Origin: an uncultured Fulvivirga sp.
GTDB lineage: Bacteria; Bacteroidota; Bacteroidia; Cytophagales; Cyclobacteriaceae
Assembly (NCBI GenBank): GCA_947500555.1
Contig: CANMSE010000007.1
Coordinates: 30,058 to 94,057 of the forward strand
Direction: 5' to 3'
DNA length: 64,000 nt
Positions within the stretch are counted from its first letter, which is position 1; each line of letters opens with the position of its first letter. The translations under genes were made by a program, and so were the position numbers. The notes below the pieces were generated by a model that did no database searches, had not been told where the DNA came from, and saw only the letters and a program-made list of their open reading frames with translations. This document shows, in pieces, positions 31,198-40,802 of this stretch.

Positions 31198-31293
31198 TTA
31201 AAGAACAATCAAGATTAAAGCTGCCGTGATAAGTCCAAGAACAATAAGTCCTATCTCGATTGTATTTTTCATTGTTGTTTGTGATGTAATCAT
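31198..31293 (-). CDS. Putative single-TM micropeptide MITSQTTMKNTIEIGLIVLGLITAALILIVL
   Basis: 31-codon ORF with one strongly hydrophobic segment inside a ~500 nt intergenic gap. Confidence 0.3.
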   Translation of the reverse strand: MITSQTTMKNTIEIGLIVLGLITAALILIVL

Positions 31294-31489
31294 AGTGTAA
31301 TTATCACCCATACCCTCTTATTATAGAAATGAAAACCTCTGAACTGTAAGATTCTTGTACTGAATCGGGCATAATACTGACTGAATTATTAAACCCTATT
31401 CTACGTAATTCTATCTAAACTGCACTTCATGCGCAAGAATTGATATTTTTTATTATTATGTATATATTTACGTAACTAACTACTTAATT

Positions 31490-32443
31490 ATGGAATACTT
31501 GGATAAACTGGGCGTTTTAGCCCTTGGCAGTAGACTGAGAAGGTTGAGTGACAACATTATGGCTGATGGAGCAACCATGTACAGACAAGCAAATGTAGAT
31601 TTTGATCCCAAATGGTTCCCTGTTTTTAGTCTACTGTCCAAGCAATCCCCACTAGGTATTATGGAGATAGCCGACCACTTGAATATATCGCACCCATATG
31701 TAATCAAATTAGTCAAAGACCTGGAGAAAAAAGGATATCTAACCAATGCGGCCAATTCATCAGATGGAAGAAAACGTGCCATTCAATTATCAGATGCAGG
31801 ATTTAAAATACTCAATGAGCTTGAACCACTTTGGGATGATATAAGTCGGACTATGGAGTCTTTGCTTCGTGATTTAAACAATAGTATCTATTCAAGTATC
31901 ATACAACTGGAAGAGGCTTTTTCCAGTCGTAGTTTTGCTGATCGGCTCAGTGATACACGTAAAGAACGACAGCAAGCCTCAGTGACCATTCTTCCTTTCT
32001 CGGCTGAGTATGAGTCATATTTTAAAACACTAAATGAAGAATGGCTTAAGAAGTATTTTGAAATTGAACCTCTGGATGTGGAAGTGCTTTCTAATCCAGT
32101 AGAATACCTTATAAAGCCAGGTGGTACTATCCTTTTTGCCGAATATAATGGGGAGATTGTAGGTACATGTGCTCTTAAAAAACATGAGTCAAACCAATAT
32201 GAACTAACCAAGATGGCCGTTACTGAAAAAGTCCAAGGTCTACAGATAGGAAAAAAATTAGGCCAGGCAATATTAACATCTGCAAAAGAAAAGAATGCCG
32301 CAAAAGTATTTCTAGAATCCAATAGAATTCTAAGTCCAGCCATCAATTTGTATAAGCGACTTGGTTTCGTAGAAGCCATACATCCTTCTCAATCTGATTA
32401 CATCAGATCAGACATATATATGGTATTGAAAGCTGACCTATGA
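31490..32443 (+). CDS. MarR-type HTH / GNAT acetyltransferase fusion protein
   Basis: N-terminal MarR HTH (SPLGIMEIADHLNISHPYVIKLVKDLEKKGYLTNAANSSDGRKRAIQLSDAG), C-terminal GNAT (LTKMAVTEKVQGLQIGKKLGQAILTSAKEKNAAKVFLESN). Confidence 0.92.
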   Translation: MEYLDKLGVLALGSRLRRLSDNIMADGATMYRQANVDFDPKWFPVFSLLSKQSPLGIMEIADHLNISHPYVIKLVKDLEKKGYLTNAANSSDGRKRAIQLSDAGFKILNELEPLWDDISRTMESLLRDLNNSIYSSIIQLEEAFSSRSFADRLSDTRKERQQASVTILPFSAEYESYFKTLNEEWLKKYFEIEPLDVEVLSNPVEYLIKPGGTILFAEYNGEIVGTCALKKHESNQYELTKMAVTEKVQGLQIGKKLGQAILTSAKEKNAAKVFLESNRILSPAINLYKRLGFVEAIHPSQSDYIRSDIYMVLKADL

Positions 32444-32961
32444 AAGATCAATTTATAATCAGGGATGCAGATCAAAATGATTATGAGCAAATAGGACGCG
32501 TGCTTGTTAGTTCTTATACCCTCCTCAATGATTTTCCAAAGCCTCAAGAACAGCCTAACTACTATGATAAACTTCAGCACATATATAAACTCTTAACAGA
32601 TGATAGCATTGAATTATTTGTTGCCATAATCAATGATCAAAAAGTAGCCGGAACCGTCCTCTTCTTTGGCGACATGGCTTATTACGGTTCTAAGGGTACG
32701 GCAACTAAAGCCAAGAATACAGCAGGCTTTCGCTTTTTAGGGGTAGATCCCGATGCTCAAGGTCTCGGCATAGGTAAAGCTCTGAGCTTACATTGCATTG
32801 ACCGTGCAAAAGAATTAAAATGTAAACAGGTCATTATCCATTCCACTGAAGCTATGAAAACAGCCAGGTCTATGTACTTGAAAATAGGATTTGAAAAAGC
32901 TCCATACTTAGATTTTGACTGGGATGGATATGGAGTTTATGGGTTTAAACTCGATCTTTAG
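32440..32961 (+). CDS. GNAT family N-acetyltransferase
   Basis: FRFLGVDPDAQGLGIGKALSLHCIDRAKELKCKQVIIHST. Confidence 0.92.
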   Translation: MKDQFIIRDADQNDYEQIGRVLVSSYTLLNDFPKPQEQPNYYDKLQHIYKLLTDDSIELFVAIINDQKVAGTVLFFGDMAYYGSKGTATKAKNTAGFRFLGVDPDAQGLGIGKALSLHCIDRAKELKCKQVIIHSTEAMKTARSMYLKIGFEKAPYLDFDWDGYGVYGFKLDL

Positions 32962-32992
32962 GTGAAACATTGGTCACTTACGAGATTGATTT

Positions 32993-33865
32993 ATGAAATT
33001 TCTATACCTTATTTCCCTCTTTTTTATTCTTTGTACAACAGGCATCTGTCAGGTTAAAGAAACCATACTTACTAATCACAGCGCCTCAGACAGGTATGCA
33101 AACTATTCTCCAGATGGTAAGCTAATAGTTTTTGAATCAGATCGAAATGGTAGCTGGGACATTTATCTTATGAATTCAGATGGCAAAAGTGTCAAAAGGT
33201 TAACACTACATGATAAAGATGACAGGCGCCCTAGCTGGCACCCATCAGGAAAAAGTATCTTGTTTGAATCAGATCGTATGGGTCAATTTGAATTATTCAA
33301 AATGGACATTCCAAGTGGTAGAGTAGATTGGATAGACATAAAAAGGCCTGATGGTGACCCAATCTTTGCCAGATACTCACCAGACGGTAGCAAAATCGCT
33401 TTTTCCTTTAAAGAGTCAGATGACAAAGCCAATATCGCCATAGTGAATAAAAAGGGGAAAGGGTTTAAGCTGGTCACCGATAATGATTTTAGAAGCTTTT
33501 ATCCGAGCTGGTCTCCAGATGGTAAGTCTATAGTCTTTTTCTCAAGACACGAGACTAATAATAACGATGATGAAATTTATACGATCAATCTTGATGGCAC
33601 AGGTATGACCAGACTGACCAATTGGCCAAAACACAATTTCTGTCCTTCTTGGTCATCTGATGGGGCGAAAATTGCCTATGTTACTTCTATGGATGATAGA
33701 AGACCTGAGATTTACATTATGGATGCTGATGGCCAAAATGCTATGAGAATCACTAATAATGAAGATGGTGACACCTTACCTTTTTGGTCTAAAGACAGTA
33801 AGAAACTGCTTATCACAGGTTACAGAAATGGTAGCTTTGAAATCTGTGAACTACTAATCAATTGA
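32993..33865 (+). CDS. TolB-like PD40 beta-propeller protein
   Basis: Repeats of YSPDGKxIxFxSDRxGxWDIYLMN type (six to seven blades). Confidence 0.85.
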   Translation: MKFLYLISLFFILCTTGICQVKETILTNHSASDRYANYSPDGKLIVFESDRNGSWDIYLMNSDGKSVKRLTLHDKDDRRPSWHPSGKSILFESDRMGQFELFKMDIPSGRVDWIDIKRPDGDPIFARYSPDGSKIAFSFKESDDKANIAIVNKKGKGFKLVTDNDFRSFYPSWSPDGKSIVFFSRHETNNNDDEIYTINLDGTGMTRLTNWPKHNFCPSWSSDGAKIAYVTSMDDRRPEIYIMDADGQNAMRITNNEDGDTLPFWSKDSKKLLITGYRNGSFEICELLIN

Positions 33866-33937
33866 TCTTCTTAATTTATATTCACGTTGAAGCCAATTAA
33901 GATTCCTCTGAAGCCATTTTAACTTTTTTAGAACTAT

Positions 33938-35053
33938 ATGAAGCGAGCACTTGTCAGGTATAGAAACAGTGCATTCCGCCAGTTTCTTCGGAGACATAAG
34001 AAGTATGCACCTATCTACTTTTTTATTGGAGGATTTATATTCGATACACTTACACTTGGAAGAGTTGATCGTGCTTATGACCTTACCGTTTTATGCTTGC
34101 ACATGGTGAATCTTACTGTCATCATCTACTTATTCAACCTAGCTGATGATGGCAAATGGAAAAATACATTTCTTGACCGTTTTGAAGAATATTTCCCTCT
34201 GGCTATTCAGTTTTTCTTTGGTGCATTGTCCAGCGCTTATGTAATCTACTTTTCCCGAAGTGTCTCTCTTTCGAAAACGGTTTCCTTTTTTATTATTTTA
34301 ATCGTGCTGCTGTTTGCCAATGAGTTTCTCAAAAAACGGATCTCCAATAAGTATCTTCAGTTTAGTGTGTACGCGTTTATCAATTTCACTTATTGTTCAT
34401 TTATGATTCCTGTTTTCATCCGCGAGATGAGTACAGAAATTTTCATTGTTTCAGGCCTTGTTAGTTTTGGTATAACGCTCACATTGATTGGCGTTACTTA
34501 TACAGCCAGCCCTAGCACGCGTAAAGAAATTACTTTGTGGAAGGTCATTGGACTTGTAGGCATCATCTACATTACACTAAATTTCTTCTATTTTTTTAGA
34601 TTGATACCACCTGTTCCGTTAGCATTAGATACAGGTATAGTAGCCCATAACATAAAAGTGGAAGATGGTAACTATATAGTAAGTTACGAAGCCGATGATT
34701 CACATATATTTTGGCGAGATCATCGTTTAAATTTTGTCCTTGAGCCTGAAGAAGAAGTGTATATTTTCTCTTCAATTTTTGCTCCGACTTCACTGGAGAA
34801 AGAAGTATTCCACCGCTGGAAGTGGTACAATAAGGAAACAGAAGATTGGGAAATTGTAGAAGACATAGGCTTTGAAATAGTAGGTGGCCGTGATGGTGGC
34901 TTTAGGGGCTATACCTATAAAAGCAATGTCTGGCAAGGTACTTGGAAGGTAGAAGTAATGACAGAAGAAGAACTAGTGCTCGGGGTGATCGACTTTAATC
35001 TCATTATCAGCGAGAATTTGGAACCTAAGAAGTTAGTCGTAAAACGATTTTAA
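33938..35053 (+). CDS. DUF2914 domain membrane protein
   Basis: N-terminal multi-TM; C-terminal VFHRWKWYNKETEDWEIVEDIGFEIVGGRDGGFRGYTYKSNVWQGTWKVEVMTEEELVLGVIDFNL. Confidence 0.82.
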   Translation: MKRALVRYRNSAFRQFLRRHKKYAPIYFFIGGFIFDTLTLGRVDRAYDLTVLCLHMVNLTVIIYLFNLADDGKWKNTFLDRFEEYFPLAIQFFFGALSSAYVIYFSRSVSLSKTVSFFIILIVLLFANEFLKKRISNKYLQFSVYAFINFTYCSFMIPVFIREMSTEIFIVSGLVSFGITLTLIGVTYTASPSTRKEITLWKVIGLVGIIYITLNFFYFFRLIPPVPLALDTGIVAHNIKVEDGNYIVSYEADDSHIFWRDHRLNFVLEPEEEVYIFSSIFAPTSLEKEVFHRWKWYNKETEDWEIVEDIGFEIVGGRDGGFRGYTYKSNVWQGTWKVEVMTEEELVLGVIDFNLIISENLEPKKLVVKRF

Positions 35054-35143
35054 CTAGGCTTTATGACCTATAGAATCTTCTCTCTATTCACCAGCATATG
35101 CTCTCACGTAGTGATGCCATCAAACAAATATCTATTCTCCGCT

Positions 35144-36604
35144 CTACTTATCAGATTTACTCTCCCCTTGATCACCTTTTGGGTTTTGAGGAGGAGGTTT
35201 AGGTACTGTCTTTTTAGGAGACGATTTCTGTTCAACTTCAGTAGCAAGCTTCTTGATTTCCTCAGGAGATTTTCCTTTTAAATACTCAGGTAGCTCCATG
35301 CCAGCCATATTAAACATTTCCTGGAGAGGTGGCACTGATTTGTAAAGACCAGATATAAAGTTGGCTGTTGACGTTTTTTCACCTACACCATTACCACCAT
35401 CCCAAACAGTGATCTTATCAATTTTAATGTTCTTAATAGCTTCTGTTTGCAACTTAACTAGCTCGGGCAATTTGTCTGCAACAAGTAAAAGAACAGCATC
35501 TTTTGCATTATCACCAGCTGCATCTACAATTTGTTTCAGACCTTCAGCCTGTTTCGTCAATACCTCATAAAGGCCTTGTGCCTCGGCTTGCTTTCTAAAT
35601 AAGATAGCATCAGCCTCTCCCTTTGCCCTTCTTCTAATCATTTCAGCTTCTGCCTCAGCAGCAATTTCTACACGTTCTTTATCAATTTGAGCCGGCACCA
35701 CAATATCAGCAGTTTGTTCTGCTTTATCTCTAGATGCTCTAGCGTTTTCGGCTATTTGCTCAGCTGCATAGGCCTCTTCCAAGGCCTTTGCCGCTTGCAC
35801 TTTTTCAGCTGCTGTGGCTATCTTTTGTGCTTCAGCTTCCTTCTCAATTCTTGCTGCGTCAGATTGAGCCACTTTAATTTTTGCTGTGTTCTCTCCTTCT
35901 ACTGCACGTGCATCGGCATCGGCAACTTGCACTCTTTGGTCTTGAACAGCGTTGGCTGAGCCAATAGCACCATCTCTATCTTTTTCAGCTACTGATTTCT
36001 TAGCATCATTAATAGCTTTAGCTGCTGCCTCTTTACCTAACGCTTCAATATACCCAGACTCATCTTTAATGTCCGTTACGTTTACATTGATTAGTTTAAG
36101 GCCAATTTTTTTTAGCTCTGCTTCTACGTTAGAAGCTACATTGGCCAAAAATTTATCCCTGTTACTATTGATCTCTTCTATATCCATCGTAGCTACTACT
36201 AAACGTAACTGTCCAAAAATTATGTCTTTGGCCAAGTCATGGATATTTTCTTGTGTAAGTCCTAAAAGGCGTTCTGCAGCATTATTCATGATACCCGGCT
36301 CGGTAGAGATACCTACTGTAAATCGAGAGGGGACATCTACTCGAATATTTTGCTTACTCAGCGCATTAGTAAGCATCACCTCGATAGAACTAGGAGTCAA
36401 ATCCAAAAACTCATAATCTTGGAAAACAGGCCAGATAAAGGCTGCACCACCATGTATACATTTAGCTGAGCCTCCACCTACTTTACCATATACCACCAAA
36501 ATCCGGTCGGAAGGACACCGTTTATAGCGTCTAAAGAAGGTGACAAGAATGACAAAAACAAATAGTGCCACAAAGGCAAAAACGGGTAATGCTAATACAC
36601 TCAT
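35144..36604 (-). CDS. Flotillin family protein
   Basis: SPFH region (RCPSDRILVVYGKVGGGSAKCIHGGAAFIWPVFQDYEFLDLTPSSIEV) and EA-rich coiled coil with AEAQGLYEVLTKQAEGLKQIV. Confidence 0.93.
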   Translation of the reverse strand: MSVLALPVFAFVALFVFVILVTFFRRYKRCPSDRILVVYGKVGGGSAKCIHGGAAFIWPVFQDYEFLDLTPSSIEVMLTNALSKQNIRVDVPSRFTVGISTEPGIMNNAAERLLGLTQENIHDLAKDIIFGQLRLVVATMDIEEINSNRDKFLANVASNVEAELKKIGLKLINVNVTDIKDESGYIEALGKEAAAKAINDAKKSVAEKDRDGAIGSANAVQDQRVQVADADARAVEGENTAKIKVAQSDAARIEKEAEAQKIATAAEKVQAAKALEEAYAAEQIAENARASRDKAEQTADIVVPAQIDKERVEIAAEAEAEMIRRRAKGEADAILFRKQAEAQGLYEVLTKQAEGLKQIVDAAGDNAKDAVLLLVADKLPELVKLQTEAIKNIKIDKITVWDGGNGVGEKTSTANFISGLYKSVPPLQEMFNMAGMELPEYLKGKSPEEIKKLATEVEQKSSPKKTVPKPPPQNPKGDQGESKSDK

Positions 36605-37188
36605 TTGGACTTACTTTTTGTAACTTTTAAGATATTGTTATTCACTATTTCTAATACTTCCACTACAGCACCCTGAGGCATGTCTATTTCATCATCAGTA
36701 AGTGCATCCAATGTACGTAATGTGCCTTGTACTTGTACTTGCACCTGACCTATATTACCTCGTTTAGCCTTTATCTCCATATACACTTCGCCTATCGCAC
36801 CTAAAGCATTTTTCATTTTCAAGGTACCTGATTCATTGGCTTTGGCTAAGAAATAAAATATACTCGCCATTATAGCCATCATGGCAATTCCTGCTACAAA
36901 AGAAATGAGAATACTTAATCCATTGCTCAGGCCTGAGTCAAGACAAGCAATGCCAGTCCATGCGAATATGGTAAAAAAGGCTATGAAATTCTTAAGTGTG
37001 AAGAACTGAAAACCAATACCGTCATCGGTTTCTACATCATGGTCGGCACCACCATCATGATGAGTATCACCACCAAAAAAGGTAAGTAGCAATTGCAGAA
37101 CAAAAAAAACCGTGAAGGGAATGGCCATTCCCCAATAGATACTTTCCAGCAGCTCTAATCCTTCCCACCAAGAGCCAAAATCATCCAT
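36601..37188 (-). CDS. NfeD-like membrane protein with C-terminal OB-fold, flotillin partner
   Basis: TM segments then KNALGAIGEVYMEIKAKRGNIGQVQVQVQGTLRTLDALTDDEIDMPQGAVVEVLEIVNNNILKV; stop overlaps flotillin start. Confidence 0.75.
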   Translation of the reverse strand: MDDFGSWWEGLELLESIYWGMAIPFTVFFVLQLLLTFFGGDTHHDGGADHDVETDDGIGFQFFTLKNFIAFFTIFAWTGIACLDSGLSNGLSILISFVAGIAMMAIMASIFYFLAKANESGTLKMKNALGAIGEVYMEIKAKRGNIGQVQVQVQGTLRTLDALTDDEIDMPQGAVVEVLEIVNNNILKVTKSKSK

Positions 37189-37419
37189 TATTTTTCTTTA
37201 ATTTATTTGAGTACAAATTAGATTATAATTCAATATCAAAAAACAAAAGAGTCAACTTATTACTGAATTAATATCTTTTTAAAAGATACATATCAGTATT
37301 GGAACCAAAAAAAACTAGTAGAAAGAGAGTTTGAGCCCAATCCTTAAATAGTAATAAATATCAGTAGTGTACTTAATTCATAAAATAGTACCTTAGTTAC
37401 TTAATTTTAAACATTTAAA

Positions 37420-37611
37420 ATGAGTAACGGAACAGTAAAATTTTTCAATAATGCCAAAGGTTTTGGATTTATCGCTCCAGATGATGGTAGTAAAGATGTG
37501 TTTGTCCACTTAAATGGATTAACAGAAGACATTAGAGAAGGAGATAAAGTAGAGTACGATGTTGAGGAAGGCCCAAAAGGACTGAATGCAACAAACGTAA
37601 AAATTGCTTAA
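37420..37611 (+). CDS. Cold shock protein (CspA family)
   Basis: GTVKFFNNAKGFGFIAPDDGSKDVFVHLNGL. Confidence 0.96.
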   Translation: MSNGTVKFFNNAKGFGFIAPDDGSKDVFVHLNGLTEDIREGDKVEYDVEEGPKGLNATNVKIA

Positions 37612-37634
37612 TCAATCATATTCTCTGAGTTATA

Positions 37635-37667
37635 ATAACCTGCCATTCCTGGCAGGTTATTTTTTTT
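37635..37667 (+). terminator. Intrinsic terminator after csp
   Basis: ATAACCTGCCA-TTCC-TGGCAGGTTAT followed by T tract. Confidence 0.9.
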
Positions 37668-37676
37668 GTTATGACT

Positions 37677-38687
37677 TTACATTTCCTCCCTCAACTCAAA
37701 TACTTTTCGCATCTTATCAATCAGTCTTTTAGATTCAGAAAAGTTCAATGTTTGCTGTCCGTCTGAATATGCCTCCTCAGGTTTTTCATGGGTCTCATAA
37801 ATAACTCCATCGGCACCAGCCATGATACAAGCTAATGCCACCGGCTCGACATGATCCCGAATACCAATACCATGTGAAGGGTCGGCAATTACAGGCAAAT
37901 GAGATTTCTCTTTCAATATGGTTATCGCATTAATATCCATGGTATTTCTGGTCGCTTTCTCATAAGTCCTAATACCTCGCTCACAAAGCATTAAATTTTC
38001 GTTACCCGCAGAAAACACATATTCAGCCGAAGACAGTAACTCCTCAATCGTACCCGAAATACCGCGCTTGATGAGTACAGGCTTATGCACCTTTCCTAAT
38101 TCGTCCAGTAAATTAAAATTTTGCGTATTTCTTGCTCCCACCTGGAAGATATCAATGTAGTCATGCATTTCCTCTATCTGACTTACCTGCATCACTTCCG
38201 TAATAATTTTGATACCTGCTTTGCGTACAGCATCGTACCAAACCTTCAATCCATCGATACCTAGCCCTCTAAATGAGTAAGGCGAACTACGAGGTTTGTA
38301 AACACCTCCACGCATAATTTTTACGTTGTTCTCTATCAAATGCTCAATGGTCTTATCTATCTGGTCCTCTCCTTCAATGGAGCACGGTCCAGCCATAATT
38401 GCCATCCCTCCCTCTTCAATTACTACGCCATCACCTAAATCAATTACAGTAGGCTTTACCTTCCACTTTCGAGAAACAAGCTTATAATCGTCAGAGACAA
38501 TATGGATATCAGAAATACCAGGCATATGTCCAATATCACGGATATCGAAATCCTTTTTGCCAATCCCAACAATGTAATCACCTTTCTGAGTGTTTACTTC
38601 GGTGGTCTTATATTTCAGTCCGTTTATTTTGGTAACGATTCTGCTTTTAACTGCTTCGTCAATATTTTTTTCAAGTTGTATGATCAT
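37677..38687 (-). CDS. aroF: 3-deoxy-7-phosphoheptulonate synthase (type I beta, ferredoxin-like N-terminus)
   Basis: MAIMAGPCSIEGEDQ, GGVYKPRSSPYSFRGLG, VGARNTQNFNLL, LCERGIRTYE, PVIADPSHGIG. Confidence 0.95.
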   Translation of the reverse strand: MIIQLEKNIDEAVKSRIVTKINGLKYKTTEVNTQKGDYIVGIGKKDFDIRDIGHMPGISDIHIVSDDYKLVSRKWKVKPTVIDLGDGVVIEEGGMAIMAGPCSIEGEDQIDKTIEHLIENNVKIMRGGVYKPRSSPYSFRGLGIDGLKVWYDAVRKAGIKIITEVMQVSQIEEMHDYIDIFQVGARNTQNFNLLDELGKVHKPVLIKRGISGTIEELLSSAEYVFSAGNENLMLCERGIRTYEKATRNTMDINAITILKEKSHLPVIADPSHGIGIRDHVEPVALACIMAGADGVIYETHEKPEEAYSDGQQTLNFSESKRLIDKMRKVFELREEM

Positions 38688-38694
38688 TTTTGAT

Positions 38695-38726
38695 AAGTTT
38701 CATGCTCCAGGCTCCAAGTCTTTAGC
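38695..38726. repeat. Degenerate relative of the 39521-39544 repeat arm, trpA-aroF junction
   Basis: AAGTTTCATGCTCCAGGCTCC-AAGTCTTTAGC resembles AAGTTTCAAGCTGCAAGCCACAAGTCTTAGC at 39528-39558. Confidence 0.45.
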
Positions 38727-38738
38727 ATTAAAATGTGA

Positions 38739-39515
38739 TTAGTTATTTTTAATTTTTTTTACGAACTGATGAATATCTAATTTCAAATCTTTGCTATCCG
38801 TTAATGTCTTTATAAAAGCACTACCTATGATTGCTCCCTGCGCATTTTCTGTGGCCTGCTGAAAAGTCGTATTATTAGAAATACCAAAACCAATGAGTCG
38901 CGGATTTTTCAAGTCCATGCTGTTGATTCTTTTAAAATAGTTAAGCTGTTTTTCTTCAAAAATATCCTTGGCACCAGTAGTGCCTGCCGAAGAAACCATA
39001 TAGATGAAAGAATCGGTATGAGTATCAATCTCCGTTATTCGCTCATCCGAAGTTTGCGGAGAAATTAAGAATACGTTTCTCAAGTCATACGCTTCAAATA
39101 ACTCCCTATAAGTATTGAGGTATTCTGCCATTGGTAAATCCGGAATAATGAGCCCATCCACGCCAACCTGCTGACAAGTCTTACAGAAAGCTTCCAGTCC
39201 ATATTGCAAAATAGGATTTACATAACCCATTAAAATAACCGGTGTTGAATTGGTTTGCCTAAGCTCACCGAGCTGATCGAATAACACTTTAAGCGTCATT
39301 CCATTATTCAAGGCGATTGTATTACTCTCCTGAATAGTAGGTCCGTCTGCTACAGGATCAGAAAATGGAATGCCTATTTCTATCATATCCGCTCCTGCCT
39401 CTTCTAAATGATTAGCAATGGTCATTGTATCTCCAAGATTTGGGTAACCGGCAGTGTAGTAGACAGAGAGTATGTCCTTGGTTTTTTCTTGAAATAATTT
39501 ATTTATTCGATTCAT
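38739..39515 (-). CDS. trpA: Tryptophan synthase alpha subunit
   Basis: EIGIPFSDPVADGPTIQESN, GLIIPDLPMAEY, STGTTGAK-like SSAGTTGAKD; ATG at 39515 preferred (MNRINKLFQ). Confidence 0.96.
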   Translation of the reverse strand: MNRINKLFQEKTKDILSVYYTAGYPNLGDTMTIANHLEEAGADMIEIGIPFSDPVADGPTIQESNTIALNNGMTLKVLFDQLGELRQTNSTPVILMGYVNPILQYGLEAFCKTCQQVGVDGLIIPDLPMAEYLNTYRELFEAYDLRNVFLISPQTSDERITEIDTHTDSFIYMVSSAGTTGAKDIFEEKQLNYFKRINSMDLKNPRLIGFGISNNTTFQQATENAQGAIIGSAFIKTLTDSKDLKLDIHQFVKKIKNN

Positions 39516-39520
39516 GAAAT

Positions 39521-39605
39521 AAGCTTTAAGTTTCAAGCTGCAAGCCACAAGTCTTAGCTACCAATAATTTGAAACTAGATCCTTGTAGCTTAAGGCTTGA
39601 AGCTT
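39521..39605. repeat. Long imperfect hairpin between trpB and trpA
   Basis: Arms 39521-39544 and 39582-39605, 24 nt, 19 Watson-Crick pairs; most remaining positions can be G-U pairs on one strand. Confidence 0.65.
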
Positions 39606-39611
39606 GTTATT

Positions 39612-40793
39612 TTAATATTCTCCCCATTTTATATACGTATCCAAGTCTTTATCTCCTCTACCGGAAAGGTTAATAACCACCACATCAGATTTTTTGAGAT
39701 TTAGTTTAGCCAAAGCTGCCAGAGCATGAGCCGTCTCAATAGCCGGGATAATTCCTTCCAATCTGCTCAACTCCACTCCTGCTTCCATAGCCTCCTGATC
39801 AGTGGCACTTTCGAAATGGACTCTGCCCGTCTCAAACAAGTGAGCATGGATGGGACCGATACCTGGATAATCCAATCCCGCAGAAATAGAGTAAGGTTCC
39901 ACTACCTGGCCATCGTCCGTTTGCATGAGTAATGTCTTACTTCCATGTAACACGCCAGGTTTGCCCAATACTGTTGTAGCCGCTGACTGACCAGTGGCAT
40001 TACCTTTACCTGATGCCTCCACTGCCACTAGTTTTACCTCTTCATTATTCAAATAGTGATAAAAGGCTCCAGCTGCGTTACTTCCTCCTCCTACACATGC
40101 AATTACATAGTCAGGATTCTGAGTATCTTCTTGCTCCTCCAACTGCTTCATTATCTCCTCGCTTATCACTGACTGAAACTGTGTAACCATATCAGGATAA
40201 GGGTGCGGCCCTACCACAGAACCAATAATATAATGCGTATCTTCTGGGTGACTGATCCAGTGACGCATGGCCTCGTTTGTAGCATCTTTTAGTGTTTTGC
40301 TCCCGCTGGTTGCCGGCACTACTTTTGCGCCCAGTAATTTCATTCGTTCTACATTCGGTCGTTGACGCTCTATATCCACCTCACCCATGTATACAATACA
40401 CTCCATACCCATTAGTGCACAAACTGTAGCAGTAGCAACACCATGCTGTCCCGCTCCTGTCTCAGCGATTATCTTTTGCTTACCGAGCTCCTTAGCTAGC
40501 AAAATCTGGCCGATAGTATTATTGACCTTATGCGCTCCTGTGTGGCAGAGATCTTCTCTTTTTAGGTAAATCTTCGACTTGTATTTCTCAGAAAGTCTGG
40601 GCGCAAAATATAGTGGTGTAGGTCGGCCCACGTACTGCTTCAGTAAATACTCAAACTCCTTTTGAAAAGAACTCTCATTAATAATATCGAGGTATCTAAC
40701 TCTTAATTCTTCCACGTTCGGATATAGCATTTCGGGAATATAAGATCCTCCAAAATTTCCGTAATATCCATTTTCATCAACTGCGTACTTCAT
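39612..40793 (-). CDS. trpB: Tryptophan synthase beta subunit
   Basis: [62 protein letters not shown]. Confidence 0.98.
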   Translation of the reverse strand: MKYAVDENGYYGNFGGSYIPEMLYPNVEELRVRYLDIINESSFQKEFEYLLKQYVGRPTPLYFAPRLSEKYKSKIYLKREDLCHTGAHKVNNTIGQILLAKELGKQKIIAETGAGQHGVATATVCALMGMECIVYMGEVDIERQRPNVERMKLLGAKVVPATSGSKTLKDATNEAMRHWISHPEDTHYIIGSVVGPHPYPDMVTQFQSVISEEIMKQLEEQEDTQNPDYVIACVGGGSNAAGAFYHYLNNEEVKLVAVEASGKGNATGQSAATTVLGKPGVLHGSKTLLMQTDDGQVVEPYSISAGLDYPGIGPIHAHLFETGRVHFESATDQEAMEAGVELSRLEGIIPAIETAHALAALAKLNLKKSDVVVINLSGRGDKDLDTYIKWGEY

Positions 40794-40802
40794 CTTAATA
40801 TT

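Noticed and set aside
31468-31486. Possible MarR operator TTTACGTAACTAACTACTT before the MarR-GNAT gene
   Set aside because: Dyad symmetry is weak (about 10 of 16 positions), not enough to claim a site.
31888-32379. Minus-strand 163-aa ORF
   Set aside because: Antisense to the MarR-GNAT fusion gene; no independent support.
35952-36416. Plus-strand 154-aa ORF inside flotillin
   Set aside because: Antisense shadow ORF of a strongly supported flotillin gene; Ser/Leu-rich with no family features.
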